Source: JBQTHD01 sp052390275
GTDB lineage: Bacteria; Actinomycetota; Acidimicrobiia; Acidimicrobiales; AC-14
Direction of reading: 5' to 3'
Length of the DNA stretch: 64,000 nucleotides
NCBI GenBank assembly: GCA_052390275.1
Contig: JBQTHD010000009.1
Location: 62,001-126,000 of the forward strand
This document shows positions 15,037-23,482 of this stretch, one piece after another. The notes beneath the pieces were generated by a model, which saw only the letters and a list, made by a program, of their open reading frames with translations, ran no database searches and had not been told where the DNA came from. Made by a program: the position numbers and the translations under genes. Position 1 is the stretch's first letter, and every line of letters begins with the position of its first letter.

Positions 15037-17125
15037 TCCTTCGGGCCGGCCGGCCCGTCAGTACGGCTTCACCCTCATCGAGACGCTGGTGGTGGTGATC
15101 GTCTTGGGAATCATCGCCGCCGCGGTCGTCTCCTCGGTGGGTTCAGGCCGCCAGCGCAGCCAGGAGGTCGCCTACACCACTGACGCCCAGACCCTGCGCC
15201 GGGCCGAGGAGACCTTCTTCAGCCAACGCAGCTTCTACGCCACCGAGGCGGAGTTGGTATCGGCCGGCCTGATCGCCGAGGAGTCCACCCTCCACGAGGT
15301 GGAGGTGGACGACCCACCCACCTCCTATCGCATCACCTGCCGGGCGGCCCCGGGATGTGGCGGCGGGGGGGCCGTGGTGCGGGGCGGGGACCTGGTGACG
15401 GCGGTGGCCGACGTCAGCCCCGCCGGAGGTGTGCTCAACCCGGCGGTCACGACCGACGAGGCGGTGCATCGTCTGGCCGAACCCATGTTCAACGGCCTGC
15501 TCCGCCCCGGCCCCGACGGCCCGGTGGGTGACCTGGCCGAGACCTGGGAGGTCAACCCGACCCAGGCGACCTTCGTGCTGCGCCCCGGCCTGGTGTGGCA
15601 CGACGGGTCCCCGGTGACCGCGAACGACGTCAAGTTCAGCTTCGACGCCGCCCTGTTGCGCTACCACTCCCGCACCTCGGCCACCCTGGGTCCGGCGCTT
15701 GGCGTGGTGGCCGACCCAAACCCGGACCAGACCATGGTGCCGGCCGGTGCTCTGACCACCCCGGACGGACCGGGCGGCCGCCGGGTGACGTTCAACTTCG
15801 TCCGCCCCTACCCCCTCCTGCTCACCCAACTCGACGTAACCGAGGCCCCCATCATCCCCGAGGCCGTCTACCGCGACTGCGCCGCCGCCCAGACCCTCGA
15901 CGACCTGGCCACCGACGAAGCCGCTGTCCCGCCAACCTCCATCTGTGCGGCCAACCTCACCCCGGTGGGCAGCGGGCCCTTCCGCTTCGCCGGGGTGGAC
16001 ACGGCCACCGGGGAACTTCGCCTCGACGCTCACACCGGCTATCACCGGCGCGGCCTGCCACTGCTGGACCGCCTGATCATGCGGGTGGTGCCCCAGGACC
16101 TGTTGACCACCGCCCTGACCGACCCCCGGGGGGCACCGCGGACGGTGGACCGCGTCGTGGGGGTGCCGGCCGCCGAAGTCAGCGGCCCCGGGCCAGGGGG
16201 CGCGGACGGCCTGGCCGCCAACGCGGACGTGGCCCTGGACACCACTGCGGCCAGCGCCGGGGGGCGCAACTGCGTGGTCACCCTGGCCTTCAACCTATGG
16301 GCCCGGCTGACCCCGCCCGAGGCCATCGTCACCGCCCCCGACGGCGGCTACGACCATCCCATCCTGGCCGATCTGGCGCTGCGACGATCCCTGGCTCTGG
16401 CCATCGACCGGGCCGGGGCGTTGAGCGACATCGAGTTCGGGCAGGGAAGCGTGCCCAACTCCCCCTACCACCGGTCCCTGACCCCGGCGCATGGGCCCAC
16501 CGCCCTGCCCGGCTTCGACAGCGCCGGGGCCGGGGCCCTGTTGGAGTCGCTCGGCTGGATCGATCCCTCCTCCGGCGCCGAGCCCACCACCACCCGGCGC
16601 TCCGACGGCCGGGCCGGCCTGCCCCCGGTGGGCACGCCCCTGGCCCTCGGCCTTCGCCATCTGGCCGGCGGGGCCCAGGTGGACTACGCCACCGCCCTGG
16701 TTGAGGACTTTCGCCGGGCCGGGGTGGAGATCAACACCGAACCCGATCCCGAGCCCAACTTGGCGGTGTTCACCGGCCGGGACTTCGACCTCGCCCTCAT
16801 CACCTACTGCCACGGTTCGGACCCGTCGGTGGGCGTCAGGCGGCAGTACCACTCCGACTCCGTGTCCGCCACGCCCTTCTCCAACGCCTCCGGCTACCGC
16901 CGGGCGGCCCTGGACGCCGTGTGGGACCAAGTGGCGGTTCTGGAGGTCGGGACCCCCGGCTATCTCGATCTCCATCGCCAGATCCAGGCCCAGGTGGCAG
17001 ACGACCTCCCGTATGTGTGGATCACCGAGACCGTCCGGGTGGTGGGGTGGCGCTCGGTGTGCCGGGGTCTCGACGGTGATGTCAGCGGCCGCTTCGCCGA
17101 CGACGCCTGGTGCCTGGTGGTCTGA
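14897..17125 (+). CDS. Type IV pilin N-terminus fused to an SBP_bac_5 solute-binding protein (copy 3)
   Basis: The frame contains a prepilin site QYG before FTLIETLVVVIVLGIIAAAV, with Glu at +5, starting at base 15068. A pilin-like segment (AEETFFSQRSFYATEAELVS) follows, then a binding domain with LNPAVTTDEAVHRLAEPMFN, FVLRPGLVWHDGSPVTANDV and GSGPFRF, ending FADDAWCLVV. The start is uncertain. The nearest good candidate is ATG 14897, with GAGG 5 bases upstream, giving a leader of 57 residues that overlaps the SGNH gene; GTG 14918 is the next. No start codon lies at the usual short-leader distance. The helix is more diverged than in copies 1 and 2. No permease gene adjoins it. Confidence 0.85.
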   Translation: MAPDPSTVPSTPPAPASRAWARRPPPASSGSWTSTAPEAGVATAKADPSGRPARQYGFTLIETLVVVIVLGIIAAAVVSSVGSGRQRSQEVAYTTDAQTLRRAEETFFSQRSFYATEAELVSAGLIAEESTLHEVEVDDPPTSYRITCRAAPGCGGGGAVVRGGDLVTAVADVSPAGGVLNPAVTTDEAVHRLAEPMFNGLLRPGPDGPVGDLAETWEVNPTQATFVLRPGLVWHDGSPVTANDVKFSFDAALLRYHSRTSATLGPALGVVADPNPDQTMVPAGALTTPDGPGGRRVTFNFVRPYPLLLTQLDVTEAPIIPEAVYRDCAAAQTLDDLATDEAAVPPTSICAANLTPVGSGPFRFAGVDTATGELRLDAHTGYHRRGLPLLDRLIMRVVPQDLLTTALTDPRGAPRTVDRVVGVPAAEVSGPGPGGADGLAANADVALDTTAASAGGRNCVVTLAFNLWARLTPPEAIVTAPDGGYDHPILADLALRRSLALAIDRAGALSDIEFGQGSVPNSPYHRSLTPAHGPTALPGFDSAGAGALLESLGWIDPSSGAEPTTTRRSDGRAGLPPVGTPLALGLRHLAGGAQVDYATALVEDFRRAGVEINTEPDPEPNLAVFTGRDFDLALITYCHGSDPSVGVRRQYHSDSVSATPFSNASGYRRAALDAVWDQVAVLEVGTPGYLDLHRQIQAQVADDLPYVWITETVRVVGWRSVCRGLDGDVSGRFADDAWCLVV

Positions 17126-17207
17126 GCGGCCTGGTGCTGCCGCACCACAGAGAATTCGCACCGACCGCAACCCGGCCTACGTGCCGGCAGCAGTTCACAA
17201 CACAACG

Positions 17208-17768
17208 TCAGCGACGCAGAAGTCTCTCCACGTCGATGGCCAACCCGGGCAGACACGCTGGACGCAGCGTCTCCCCCGTTTCGTAGATGACCGGCTCGGG
17301 ATAGACGCCGGCCTGGGAATCAAGAAGGAACACCTCGATCCGGTCGGCCTCGGGATCGACCACCCAGTACTCGCCGACCCCGCAGCGGGCATAGAGGTGG
17401 CGCTTGAGAACCAGGTCCCGCCGGGTATCGCTCATGACCTCGATCGCCAGCGTGGGAGGCCCGGTCAGGTGGGCAGCGGTGACCACGGAAGCATCCGCGT
17501 CTGCCACGAAGATCACGTCGGGCTCGACCACGTCGCTGGGGGTGAAGACCACGTCCAGGGGGGCTACGAATACCTCCCCACCTCCGTACGTCTCCAGATA
17601 GACGAGGAACGCCGCGAAGAACCGCCCCACCAGTCGCTGGTGGCGGGTGTTGGGCGATGGGCCCACCAGCAGTTCCCCGTCGATGATCTCCCGCCGAAGG
17701 TTGTCGTCGTCAGGAAAGGCCGACAGGTCCCTATAGGTCCAAAGCCTTTCTACCGCGGCGACCACCAT
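17208..17768 (-). CDS. Uma2 family (DUF820) PD-(D/E)XK nuclease-like protein
   Basis: This 186-residue protein has the full family pattern: LRREIIDGELLVGPSPNTRH, then VVEPDVIFVAD, IEVMSDTRRDLVLKRHLYAR and GVGEYWVVDPEADRIEVF. The Asp of EPDV, Glu of IEV and the downstream Lys are the presumed metal-site residues. It is close in sequence to the copy at 24522-25076 (shared GVGEYWVVDP and LPACLPGL/RPACLPGL ends), so these two are duplicates. The gene stands alone between pilin-SBP copy 3 and the beta-helix gene. Cellular role unknown. Confidence 0.9.
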   Translation of the reverse strand: MVVAAVERLWTYRDLSAFPDDDNLRREIIDGELLVGPSPNTRHQRLVGRFFAAFLVYLETYGGGEVFVAPLDVVFTPSDVVEPDVIFVADADASVVTAAHLTGPPTLAIEVMSDTRRDLVLKRHLYARCGVGEYWVVDPEADRIEVFLLDSQAGVYPEPVIYETGETLRPACLPGLAIDVERLLRR

Positions 17769-17922
17769 GGCGTTGACGCTAATCCTCCTCCGGTTCAGAT
17801 CACGCCGGCGTCGGCGGCCGGGGGTTGCCGGGCTTTGCGCAACTCGAACTTGGACGGGGTCGGCCCGGCGATATACGGGTCGTGCGCAGTTGGGGACGAG
17901 GGCGCGTCCTGCGGGCTCAGGT

Positions 17923-19134
17923 CTACGGGGACTCGAACTCGGGGGGCGAGGGGGCGTAACCGGGCGTCTGGTTCGGGCCGACGCTGATGCGGGTCGAGTC
18001 CGAGATCCGTATCGCCCGACGGGTGGTGTCGGTCCCGGGTTGGTGGTTGTCTCGCACGATCACGCCGTCGGTGCGGTCGATATCGATAACGGGCGCGGCG
18101 GCGGGCGTGTCGGAAACATTGGCGATCAGGGCCACGTTGGTCCGCCGAACCCGGCGCTTGGTCTTGCCCCCGGCATTGAGGGACTTGACCCAGACGTTGA
18201 TCACCTCGCCGGTAAAGCGATTGGCCTCGATGCGGACGTTGCGCTGGGTCCCTTTGCCGTGGATCAGGTAGCCGTGATGGCCGAAATCGCCAATGTCGTT
18301 GTCGCGCACAACGACGTCCCGGCCCCCACCGGCGATGTCAGTGGCCTCGTCGTCGAACAGCGTCCGGGCCACGCCGGCGAACCGGTTCGATTCGATGCGC
18401 AGGCGATCCACCCAGGACAGGGTGATCCCCTGGCGCCCCGACCCGGCAAAGTTGCTGTCGACGATGACCACGTCGGCGGCCCCCACCCTCCCTTTCTGCG
18501 GACCCTTGTTGGAGCCGAGATAGACGAAGTCGCCGTAGACATTGCGCACCGTCACCCGGTCCATGCTGAACCCGGCCACCCCCAGGACGGCAAACCCGTG
18601 CTGGTTGTCCAACTCGGCCACGTAGGTCCCGGGGTTTGGGTGGGGGCCTTCGACTGTGAGGTTGGCGAAGGCCAGGTCCCGGCCGCCGACCAGGCGCCAG
18701 TGCCGGCGGCCCCGGCCACCGCCGGCGTCCGGCCACCGGAGGATGGCCCCCTGGCCGTCGATGAGCAGGTGGCGGCGGTCGGCCAGGCGCAGGGTGCCGT
18801 TGAGCAGGTAGCAGCCACCGGCGGCCAGGCGGATGCGGGTGGGTTGTCCCGGCCGGCCGTCGGGCGCCTGGTCGAGGAGGCGGGTGAGGACGCCGGTGGT
18901 ATCGGTCGAGCAGTCGGCGGCGATGGTTGGCGGGGCAGTAACGGTGGCCGGAGCGTTGGCCCAGATGGATCCCCCGGCGGCCACCGCCGAAGTCAGGGCG
19001 CAGGCAACCCACACCGACCCCCGCCGCGACCCTCCCCGGCCGGCTTGCGGCGGTGCCGGTTCCGGTGCCGGTGCCGGTGCCGGTGCCGGTGCCGGTGCCG
19101 GTGCCGGTGCCGGTGCCGGTGCCGGTCTAGACAA
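17923..19134 (-). CDS. Right-handed beta-helix (parallel beta) exported protein
   Basis: The 403-residue frame has an Ala-Pro repeat (residues 4-28), then a signal-like helix VWVACALTSAVAAGGSIWA. It continues with beta-helix coils such as NRFAGVARTLFDDEATDI and VVVRDNDIGDFGHHGYLIHG, with regular N-x-x and V-x-V spacing. Proteins of this fold bind or cleave polysaccharides, or act at the surface; no catalytic set is certain. The start used is a TTG at 19134 overlapping the leuS stop. It puts the Ala-Pro run in the protein, but a GTG just before the signal helix would exclude it, so the true N-terminus is open. Confidence 0.78.
   Translation of the reverse strand: MSRPAPAPAPAPAPAPAPAPAPAPEPAPPQAGRGGSRRGSVWVACALTSAVAAGGSIWANAPATVTAPPTIAADCSTDTTGVLTRLLDQAPDGRPGQPTRIRLAAGGCYLLNGTLRLADRRHLLIDGQGAILRWPDAGGGRGRRHWRLVGGRDLAFANLTVEGPHPNPGTYVAELDNQHGFAVLGVAGFSMDRVTVRNVYGDFVYLGSNKGPQKGRVGAADVVIVDSNFAGSGRQGITLSWVDRLRIESNRFAGVARTLFDDEATDIAGGGRDVVVRDNDIGDFGHHGYLIHGKGTQRNVRIEANRFTGEVINVWVKSLNAGGKTKRRVRRTNVALIANVSDTPAAAPVIDIDRTDGVIVRDNHQPGTDTTRRAIRISDSTRISVGPNQTPGYAPSPPEFESP
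19052..19123. repeat. 12 tandem copies of the hexamer GGTGCC
   Basis: Twelve head-to-tail 6-base units (second unit GGTTCC) lie directly after the leuS stop codon region and within the 5' end of the beta-helix gene. On the minus strand they encode alternating Ala-Pro. Length changes of one unit keep the frame, so variation would lengthen or shorten the Ala-Pro segment rather than switch the gene off. Confidence 0.95.
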
Positions 19135-21934
19135 CCAGGTTGAGCAGGCGGGGGGGGCGGGAGATGACCCGAGCGGGTGGGCGGTCGCCCAGAATGTCGG
19201 TGACCCTGGTCGAGCCCAGTGCGGCGGTGACCATGGCCGCCTCGGTGATGTCGGCGGCCACCGATATCCGGTCGCGCATTTTGCCGTTGATCTGCACGAC
19301 CATGGTGGCTGTCTCGGTGGTCAGCATCGCCGGGTCGAACGTCGGCCACTTCTGGGCATGGACGTCCGCGCCCGGGCCATGACGACGTTCCCAGCACTCG
19401 GCCGCCAGGTGTGGGGTCATGGGCGCGAGTACCAAAAGCAGCGTGTCCACGCCAGCCTCGAGTGCGGCCCCGATCCCGGCGGCGGAGTCGTTGGGAGCGG
19501 AGTCGTTGGGAGCGGAGTCTTTGGGGGCGGAGTCGTTGGGAGCGGAGTCGTTGGGAGCGGAGTCGGCGGCGGGATCATCCGTCGGGATGACCGCGCCAAC
19601 GCTGTCCCCCCGCACCCGGGTCAGGAGGTTGACAAACTCCATGCAGGCGGCCACCGCGGTGTTGTAGGACCACCGGTCGAAGTCGGACGTGACCCGTTGG
19701 ACGAGGCGATGGGTGGCCCGGATCAACTCCGTGGCGGCCGGCGAGGCGCCGGTCGAACCGCCAGGACCGACCGGGCCGGCCGCGTGGCTGGCGTACTGAA
19801 CGCCGGCCGGGGGGGGCGGGGCCTGGGCGGGCGTGGCCGGGGCCGGAGTGGCCGGGGCGTCGGGATCGACCCACGGTCGATGGGGAGCGTTTGCGGCGGG
19901 TCGGTCGCGACCTACCGCGAGGCGCCAGACCCGGTCGCAGAAACGACGGCAACCTTCGATGACGGAGTCGGTCTGAGAGGTCCAGTCCACGTCGTCGGCC
20001 GGGGGGCCGACGAACAGGTGGAACAGGCGCAGGGCATCGGCGCCGACGGTGTCGAGGTATCGACCGGGGGCCACCAGGTTGCCTTTGGACTTGGACATCT
20101 TGGCCCCGTCCATGCGGATCATTCCCTGGGTGAACAGTCGCCCGAAGGGTTCCCGCAGGTCGGCGGGAATGAGGCCGGTGTCGGCCAGGGCCTTGGTGAA
20201 GAACCGGGCGTAGAGCAGGTGCAAGATGGCGTGCTCGATGCCGCCGATGTACTGGTCCACGGGAAGCCAGCGGGCCAGGGCGGCGGGGTCGAAGGGTGCC
20301 GTCTCGACCTGGGGGTCAAACGCCCCGCCGGGTGGGCGCAGAGCGCCAGCAAAGCGCAGGTAGTACCAGGAGGAGTCGACGAAGGTGTCCATGGTGTCGG
20401 TCTCCCGCCGGGCCGGACCGCCACAGATGGGGCAGGTGGCGGCCAGGAAGCCGGGATGGCTGGCCAGGGGGGACTGGCCGCTGGGGCGGAACTCCACGTC
20501 GTCGGGGGCGAGCACCGGCAGTTCCTCGGCCCGCACCGCCACCGGGCCGTGCTCGGGGCAGTAGACGACGGGGATGGGGCAGCCCCAGAATCGCTGGCGG
20601 GAAACAAGCCAGTCTCGTAAACGGTAGTTGACACGGCGCGCGCCGATTCCCCCGGCCTCCAACCAGTCCATCGCCGCCGCTATGGCGTCCGGCTTGTCCA
20701 GGCCGTCGAGGAAGCCACTGTTGATCTTGCGGCCGTCACCGGTGTAGGCCTCGCCCGCCCAGTCAGCGGGCGGCTCCACGGTACGAATGACGGGAAGGCC
20801 GTGGGCCTTGGCAAAATCCCAGTCCCTCTGGTCCTCGCCGGGCACGGCCATGATGGCCCCGGTGCCGTAGGTGGCCAGCACGTAGTCGGCCAGGTAGACG
20901 GGCACCGGCGCCCCGGTGAAGGGGTTGACGACCGACGATCCGGTGAACACCCCCCGCTTGTCCAGCGATCCCTCCGAGGACAACCGGGCGGTGTCGGAGG
21001 TGTTGCGGGCCCGGGCCACGAACGCCTCCACCGCTGCCCGGCGATCCGGGGTGGTCAGAGCCCCGACCAGTGCGTGCTCCGGGGCCACGACCGCATATGT
21101 CATCCCAAAAGCGGTGTCGGGCCGGGTGGTGAACACCCGAAGGGCGGCCGGGCCGACGGTGTCCGAGGTTGCCGGGGCGGCGGTTGCCGGGGCGGCTGCG
21201 TGCGGCGACGAACCGGGGGTGGGGAGGATGACCAGGTCGAACTCGGCCCCCTCCGAGCGGCCGATCCAGTTGCGTTGCATGGTCTTGACCCGCTCGGGCC
21301 AGTCGAGGGAGTCGAGATCGGCCAGCAGTTCCTCGGCATAGGCGGTGATACGGAAGAACCACTGCTCCAGGTCCCGGCGGCTGACCACCGACGAGCAGCG
21401 CTCACAGGTGCCCTCGGCGCTGACCTGCTCGTTGGCCAGGACGGTGGCGCAACCCGGGCACCAGTTGACCGGGGCGGTGGCCCGGTAGGCCAGGCCGGCC
21501 TTCCACAATCGCAGGAAGATCTCCTGGGTCCAGCGCATATAGGCCGGGTCGTGGCTGCGGACCTCGCGCCGCCAGTCATAGACGGCGCCCAGGCGGACGA
21601 GGGATTCGGTCAACTCTGCGATGCGGGCATCGGTGAAGGCGCGAGGGTGGATGCCACTGCGGATGGCGGCGTTCTCGGCCGGGAGCCCGAAGGAGTCGAA
21701 TCCAATGGGGGACAGGACCGAGTAGCCGCACATGGTCCGGTAGCGGACGATCAAATCCCCGAAGGTGTAGTTGCGGACGTGGCCCATGTGCGCCGGGCCG
21801 CTGGGATAGGGATACATGCACAGGGCGTAGAAGGCGGGGGCGTCGCCGCTGTCCTGCACCTGGTAGGCGCCCGCCTCGCGCCAACGGCCCTGCCAGCGCG
21901 CCTCCACCTCGGCAGCGTCATAAGCCCCGACCAC
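19127..21934 (-). CDS. leuS: Leucyl-tRNA synthetase
   Basis: The 935-residue class I synthetase charges tRNA-Leu. It starts YDAAEVEARWQGRWREAGAY and has the HIGH-type motif as HMGH (about 49-52), the zinc-like NWCPGCATVLANEQ segment, the editing-domain GTGAIMAVPGEDQRDWDF, and KMSKS (about 610). It ends with the usual C-terminal PMTPHLAAECWE and VQINGKMRDRI segments. Three low-complexity insertions are present: AAAPATAAPAT within the CP1 region, an Ala/Pro stretch near 690, and five to six SAPND-type repeats near 790-815. The start is GTG 21934. It is probably expressed alone; the beta-helix gene follows by an 8-base overlap. Confidence 0.97.
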   Translation of the reverse strand: MVGAYDAAEVEARWQGRWREAGAYQVQDSGDAPAFYALCMYPYPSGPAHMGHVRNYTFGDLIVRYRTMCGYSVLSPIGFDSFGLPAENAAIRSGIHPRAFTDARIAELTESLVRLGAVYDWRREVRSHDPAYMRWTQEIFLRLWKAGLAYRATAPVNWCPGCATVLANEQVSAEGTCERCSSVVSRRDLEQWFFRITAYAEELLADLDSLDWPERVKTMQRNWIGRSEGAEFDLVILPTPGSSPHAAAPATAAPATSDTVGPAALRVFTTRPDTAFGMTYAVVAPEHALVGALTTPDRRAAVEAFVARARNTSDTARLSSEGSLDKRGVFTGSSVVNPFTGAPVPVYLADYVLATYGTGAIMAVPGEDQRDWDFAKAHGLPVIRTVEPPADWAGEAYTGDGRKINSGFLDGLDKPDAIAAAMDWLEAGGIGARRVNYRLRDWLVSRQRFWGCPIPVVYCPEHGPVAVRAEELPVLAPDDVEFRPSGQSPLASHPGFLAATCPICGGPARRETDTMDTFVDSSWYYLRFAGALRPPGGAFDPQVETAPFDPAALARWLPVDQYIGGIEHAILHLLYARFFTKALADTGLIPADLREPFGRLFTQGMIRMDGAKMSKSKGNLVAPGRYLDTVGADALRLFHLFVGPPADDVDWTSQTDSVIEGCRRFCDRVWRLAVGRDRPAANAPHRPWVDPDAPATPAPATPAQAPPPPAGVQYASHAAGPVGPGGSTGASPAATELIRATHRLVQRVTSDFDRWSYNTAVAACMEFVNLLTRVRGDSVGAVIPTDDPAADSAPNDSAPNDSAPKDSAPNDSAPNDSAAGIGAALEAGVDTLLLVLAPMTPHLAAECWERRHGPGADVHAQKWPTFDPAMLTTETATMVVQINGKMRDRISVAADITEAAMVTAALGSTRVTDILGDRPPARVISRPPRLLNLVV
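19482..19571. repeat. 15-bp tandem repeat inside leuS (six units)
   Basis: The unit GCGGAGTCGTTGGGA is repeated about six times, with small changes in the third and last units. On the minus strand it encodes Asp-Ser-Ala-Pro-Asn/Lys repeats in the anticodon-binding half of LeuS. The unit is a multiple of three, so the frame is kept. Confidence 0.93.
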
Positions 21935-22043
21935 GGCCCGTCACGCTAGTTGCCGCGTCCTTCGGTCCCGTTGGCCTTTGACCCGTACTGAGGGTGAACC
22001 CGACAGGCACATACGATGAAGAACTCGGGGTCGGTGGACCTGG

Positions 22044-22489
22044 GGTGTCATTGTACGAACACCGCCGAGCCGATGATCCTCGGCCCAGCCATCGCGCTGT
22101 CGCCCGCGAATACCGTCCGCTGGATTGGACCGGGAGATCGGTAGCGCCGCCGCCCGCGCTAATTGTCAAGCCTCCGTAGGCGACTTCCCTTCAGGCATCC
22201 TTCAGCGCCGGCCAGACTCGAACCGCCAGATGTTGTGGTCGCAGCCCCGCCCAGCGGAGCCGGTCGTGACGCCGCGAGGCAAGGCGTCCGAGCCGGTCCC
22301 CATCCGGCTGCTGGCACTTCGCTACACCGTGCGTAAGAGCGTCGCCCAAGCGTTCGTGGTGGACCTCGTTGTCGAGGCTCGCGACCGCATCCTGCCGAGC
22401 TTTCGGGTCCTCACCGAGATGCCCGACGCGCCGCCGCCGACAGAACGACCGGGAGCTCGCCTAAAGACAGGTGTTCGTACAATGACACC
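22044..22489. mobile_element. 446-bp unit bounded by perfect 20-bp inverted repeats (MITE-like or IS remnant)
   Basis: GGTGTCATTGTACGAACACC at 22044-22063 recurs exactly in reverse complement at 22470-22489, directly beside tRNA-Ala. The 406 bases between contain no recognisable transposase on either strand. No clear target duplication is visible in the flanks. A non-autonomous element or the remains of an insertion sequence is the best reading. The unit also fills most of the leuS upstream region, so it may affect leuS transcription. Confidence 0.6.
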
Positions 22490-22498
22490 TGAAGTAAG

Positions 22499-22571
22499 TG
22501 GAGCTGAGGGGAATCGAACCCCTGACCTCCACCATGCCATGGTGGCGCTCTACCAATTGAGCTACAGCCCC
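22499..22571 (-). tRNA. tRNA-Ala, anticodon GGC
   Basis: Read on the minus strand, the sequence begins GGGGCTGTAGCTCAATTGGT and folds into a normal cloverleaf. Acceptor stem GGGGCTG pairs with CAGCTCC (one G-T pair), discriminator A. The D arm is GCTC/GAGC. The anticodon stem CCACC/GGTGG holds loop ATGGCAT (anticodon GGC, reading GCC codons), and the T arm is AGGGG-TTCGATT-CCCCT. CCA is not encoded. Confidence 0.97.
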
Positions 22572-22726
22572 GGAGGACCCTGAACCTTACCAGCGCGGAC
22601 CGGGGCCGAAGCTGGCGGCGAGGCGCGATCAGACCGACTTGGATCTTCGCTGCCGGCCCCCTGCGACGTCTGAGTCGCCCCTCACTGTACGGCGCTGCTC
22701 ACATGCATCGCTGCTAAGTTGACAGC

Positions 22727-22963
22727 ATGGCCGTCTCTATAACGGTACGAAACGTTCCGGACGCTGTTCGAGATGAGCTGGCCGCGCGAGCGGCCCGATC
22801 GGGTCGGTCCTTGCAGGAGTATCTGCAGGCCTTCCTGGCGGAAGCGGCCGCCCGGCCCAGCGTGGAGGACGTGGTGCTGCGGGCCCGCCTCCGGGTGGCG
22901 GCCACCCAAACGCGAGTAGCTGCGGCCGACATTCTGGAGGCTCGGGACGCCGATCGGGCGTGA
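22727..22963 (+). CDS. vapB: FitA/VapB-type ribbon-helix-helix antitoxin
   Basis: The 78-residue protein starts MAVSITVRNVPDAVRDELAA, the RHH strand and first helix of FitA-like antitoxins, followed by RSGRSLQEYLQAFLAEAA. The C-terminal helix (VAATQTRVAAADILEARDAD) is where such proteins plug the PIN active site. It overlaps the PIN gene by 4 bases (GTGA), the standard arrangement. It is expected to neutralise the toxin and repress its own promoter, which would lie in 22572-22726. Confidence 0.9.
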   Translation: MAVSITVRNVPDAVRDELAARAARSGRSLQEYLQAFLAEAAARPSVEDVVLRARLRVAATQTRVAAADILEARDADRA

Positions 22964-23409
22964 CACCACCCGCCCCGGATGTGCCGGCGGAACCGGCCCG
23001 GGTGGTCCCGGATGCGTCCGCCCTGGTGGCCGCCCTGACCGATGACGGCCCTGACGGGCAGTGGGCGGCGGCGGTACTGCGAAGCGCCCATCTGTCGGCC
23101 CCGGCCCTGCTGCCCTACGAGGCGGCCAACGTCATCCGCCGTTTGGCGCTCGCCAAGCGGGTTGGAGCGGACGTGGCCTCCCAGGCCCACCGGGACCTTC
23201 TCGACCTGGCGGTTGACCTGTGGCCCTACGGGGTGACCTCGGCGCGGGCCTGGGAGTTCCGCTCCAATCTCTCCATCTATGACGCCAGTTATGTTGCGGT
23301 GGCCGAAGCCGCCGGCGCGTCGCTGGTCACCCTGGACGCCGCGCTGGCCAAGGCCCCCGGCGTGGCCTGCCCGGTCCTACTCCCTCCACTCACGACCGCT
23401 CCGGGTTGA
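22960..23409 (+). CDS. vapC: PIN-domain ribonuclease toxin, VapC-like
   Basis: The 149-residue protein has the PIN acidic set: VVPDASALVAAL (first Asp), LPYEAANVIRRL (Glu), YDASYVAVAE (Asp) and LVTLDAALAK (last Asp). The GTG start overlaps the antitoxin stop. VapC toxins cut specific tRNAs or rRNA; the target here cannot be told from sequence. All expected catalytic residues are present, so this module looks intact, unlike the MazF copy at 6812. Confidence 0.92.
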   Translation: MTPPAPDVPAEPARVVPDASALVAALTDDGPDGQWAAAVLRSAHLSAPALLPYEAANVIRRLALAKRVGADVASQAHRDLLDLAVDLWPYGVTSARAWEFRSNLSIYDASYVAVAEAAGASLVTLDAALAKAPGVACPVLLPPLTTAPG

Positions 23410-23482
23410 GAGGCGGCCCGCCAACGCAGCGGTGATCGAGTGTCCACCGGTGGGGGCCGCCGAGCCGTGATGGACTACGGCC

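Noticed and set aside
22125..22583. A plus-strand open frame ending EGNRTPDLHHAMVALYQLSY
   Set aside because: The C-terminal part is the antisense translation of the tRNA-Ala gene, a well-known false protein. The remainder lies within the inverted-repeat element and shows no family.
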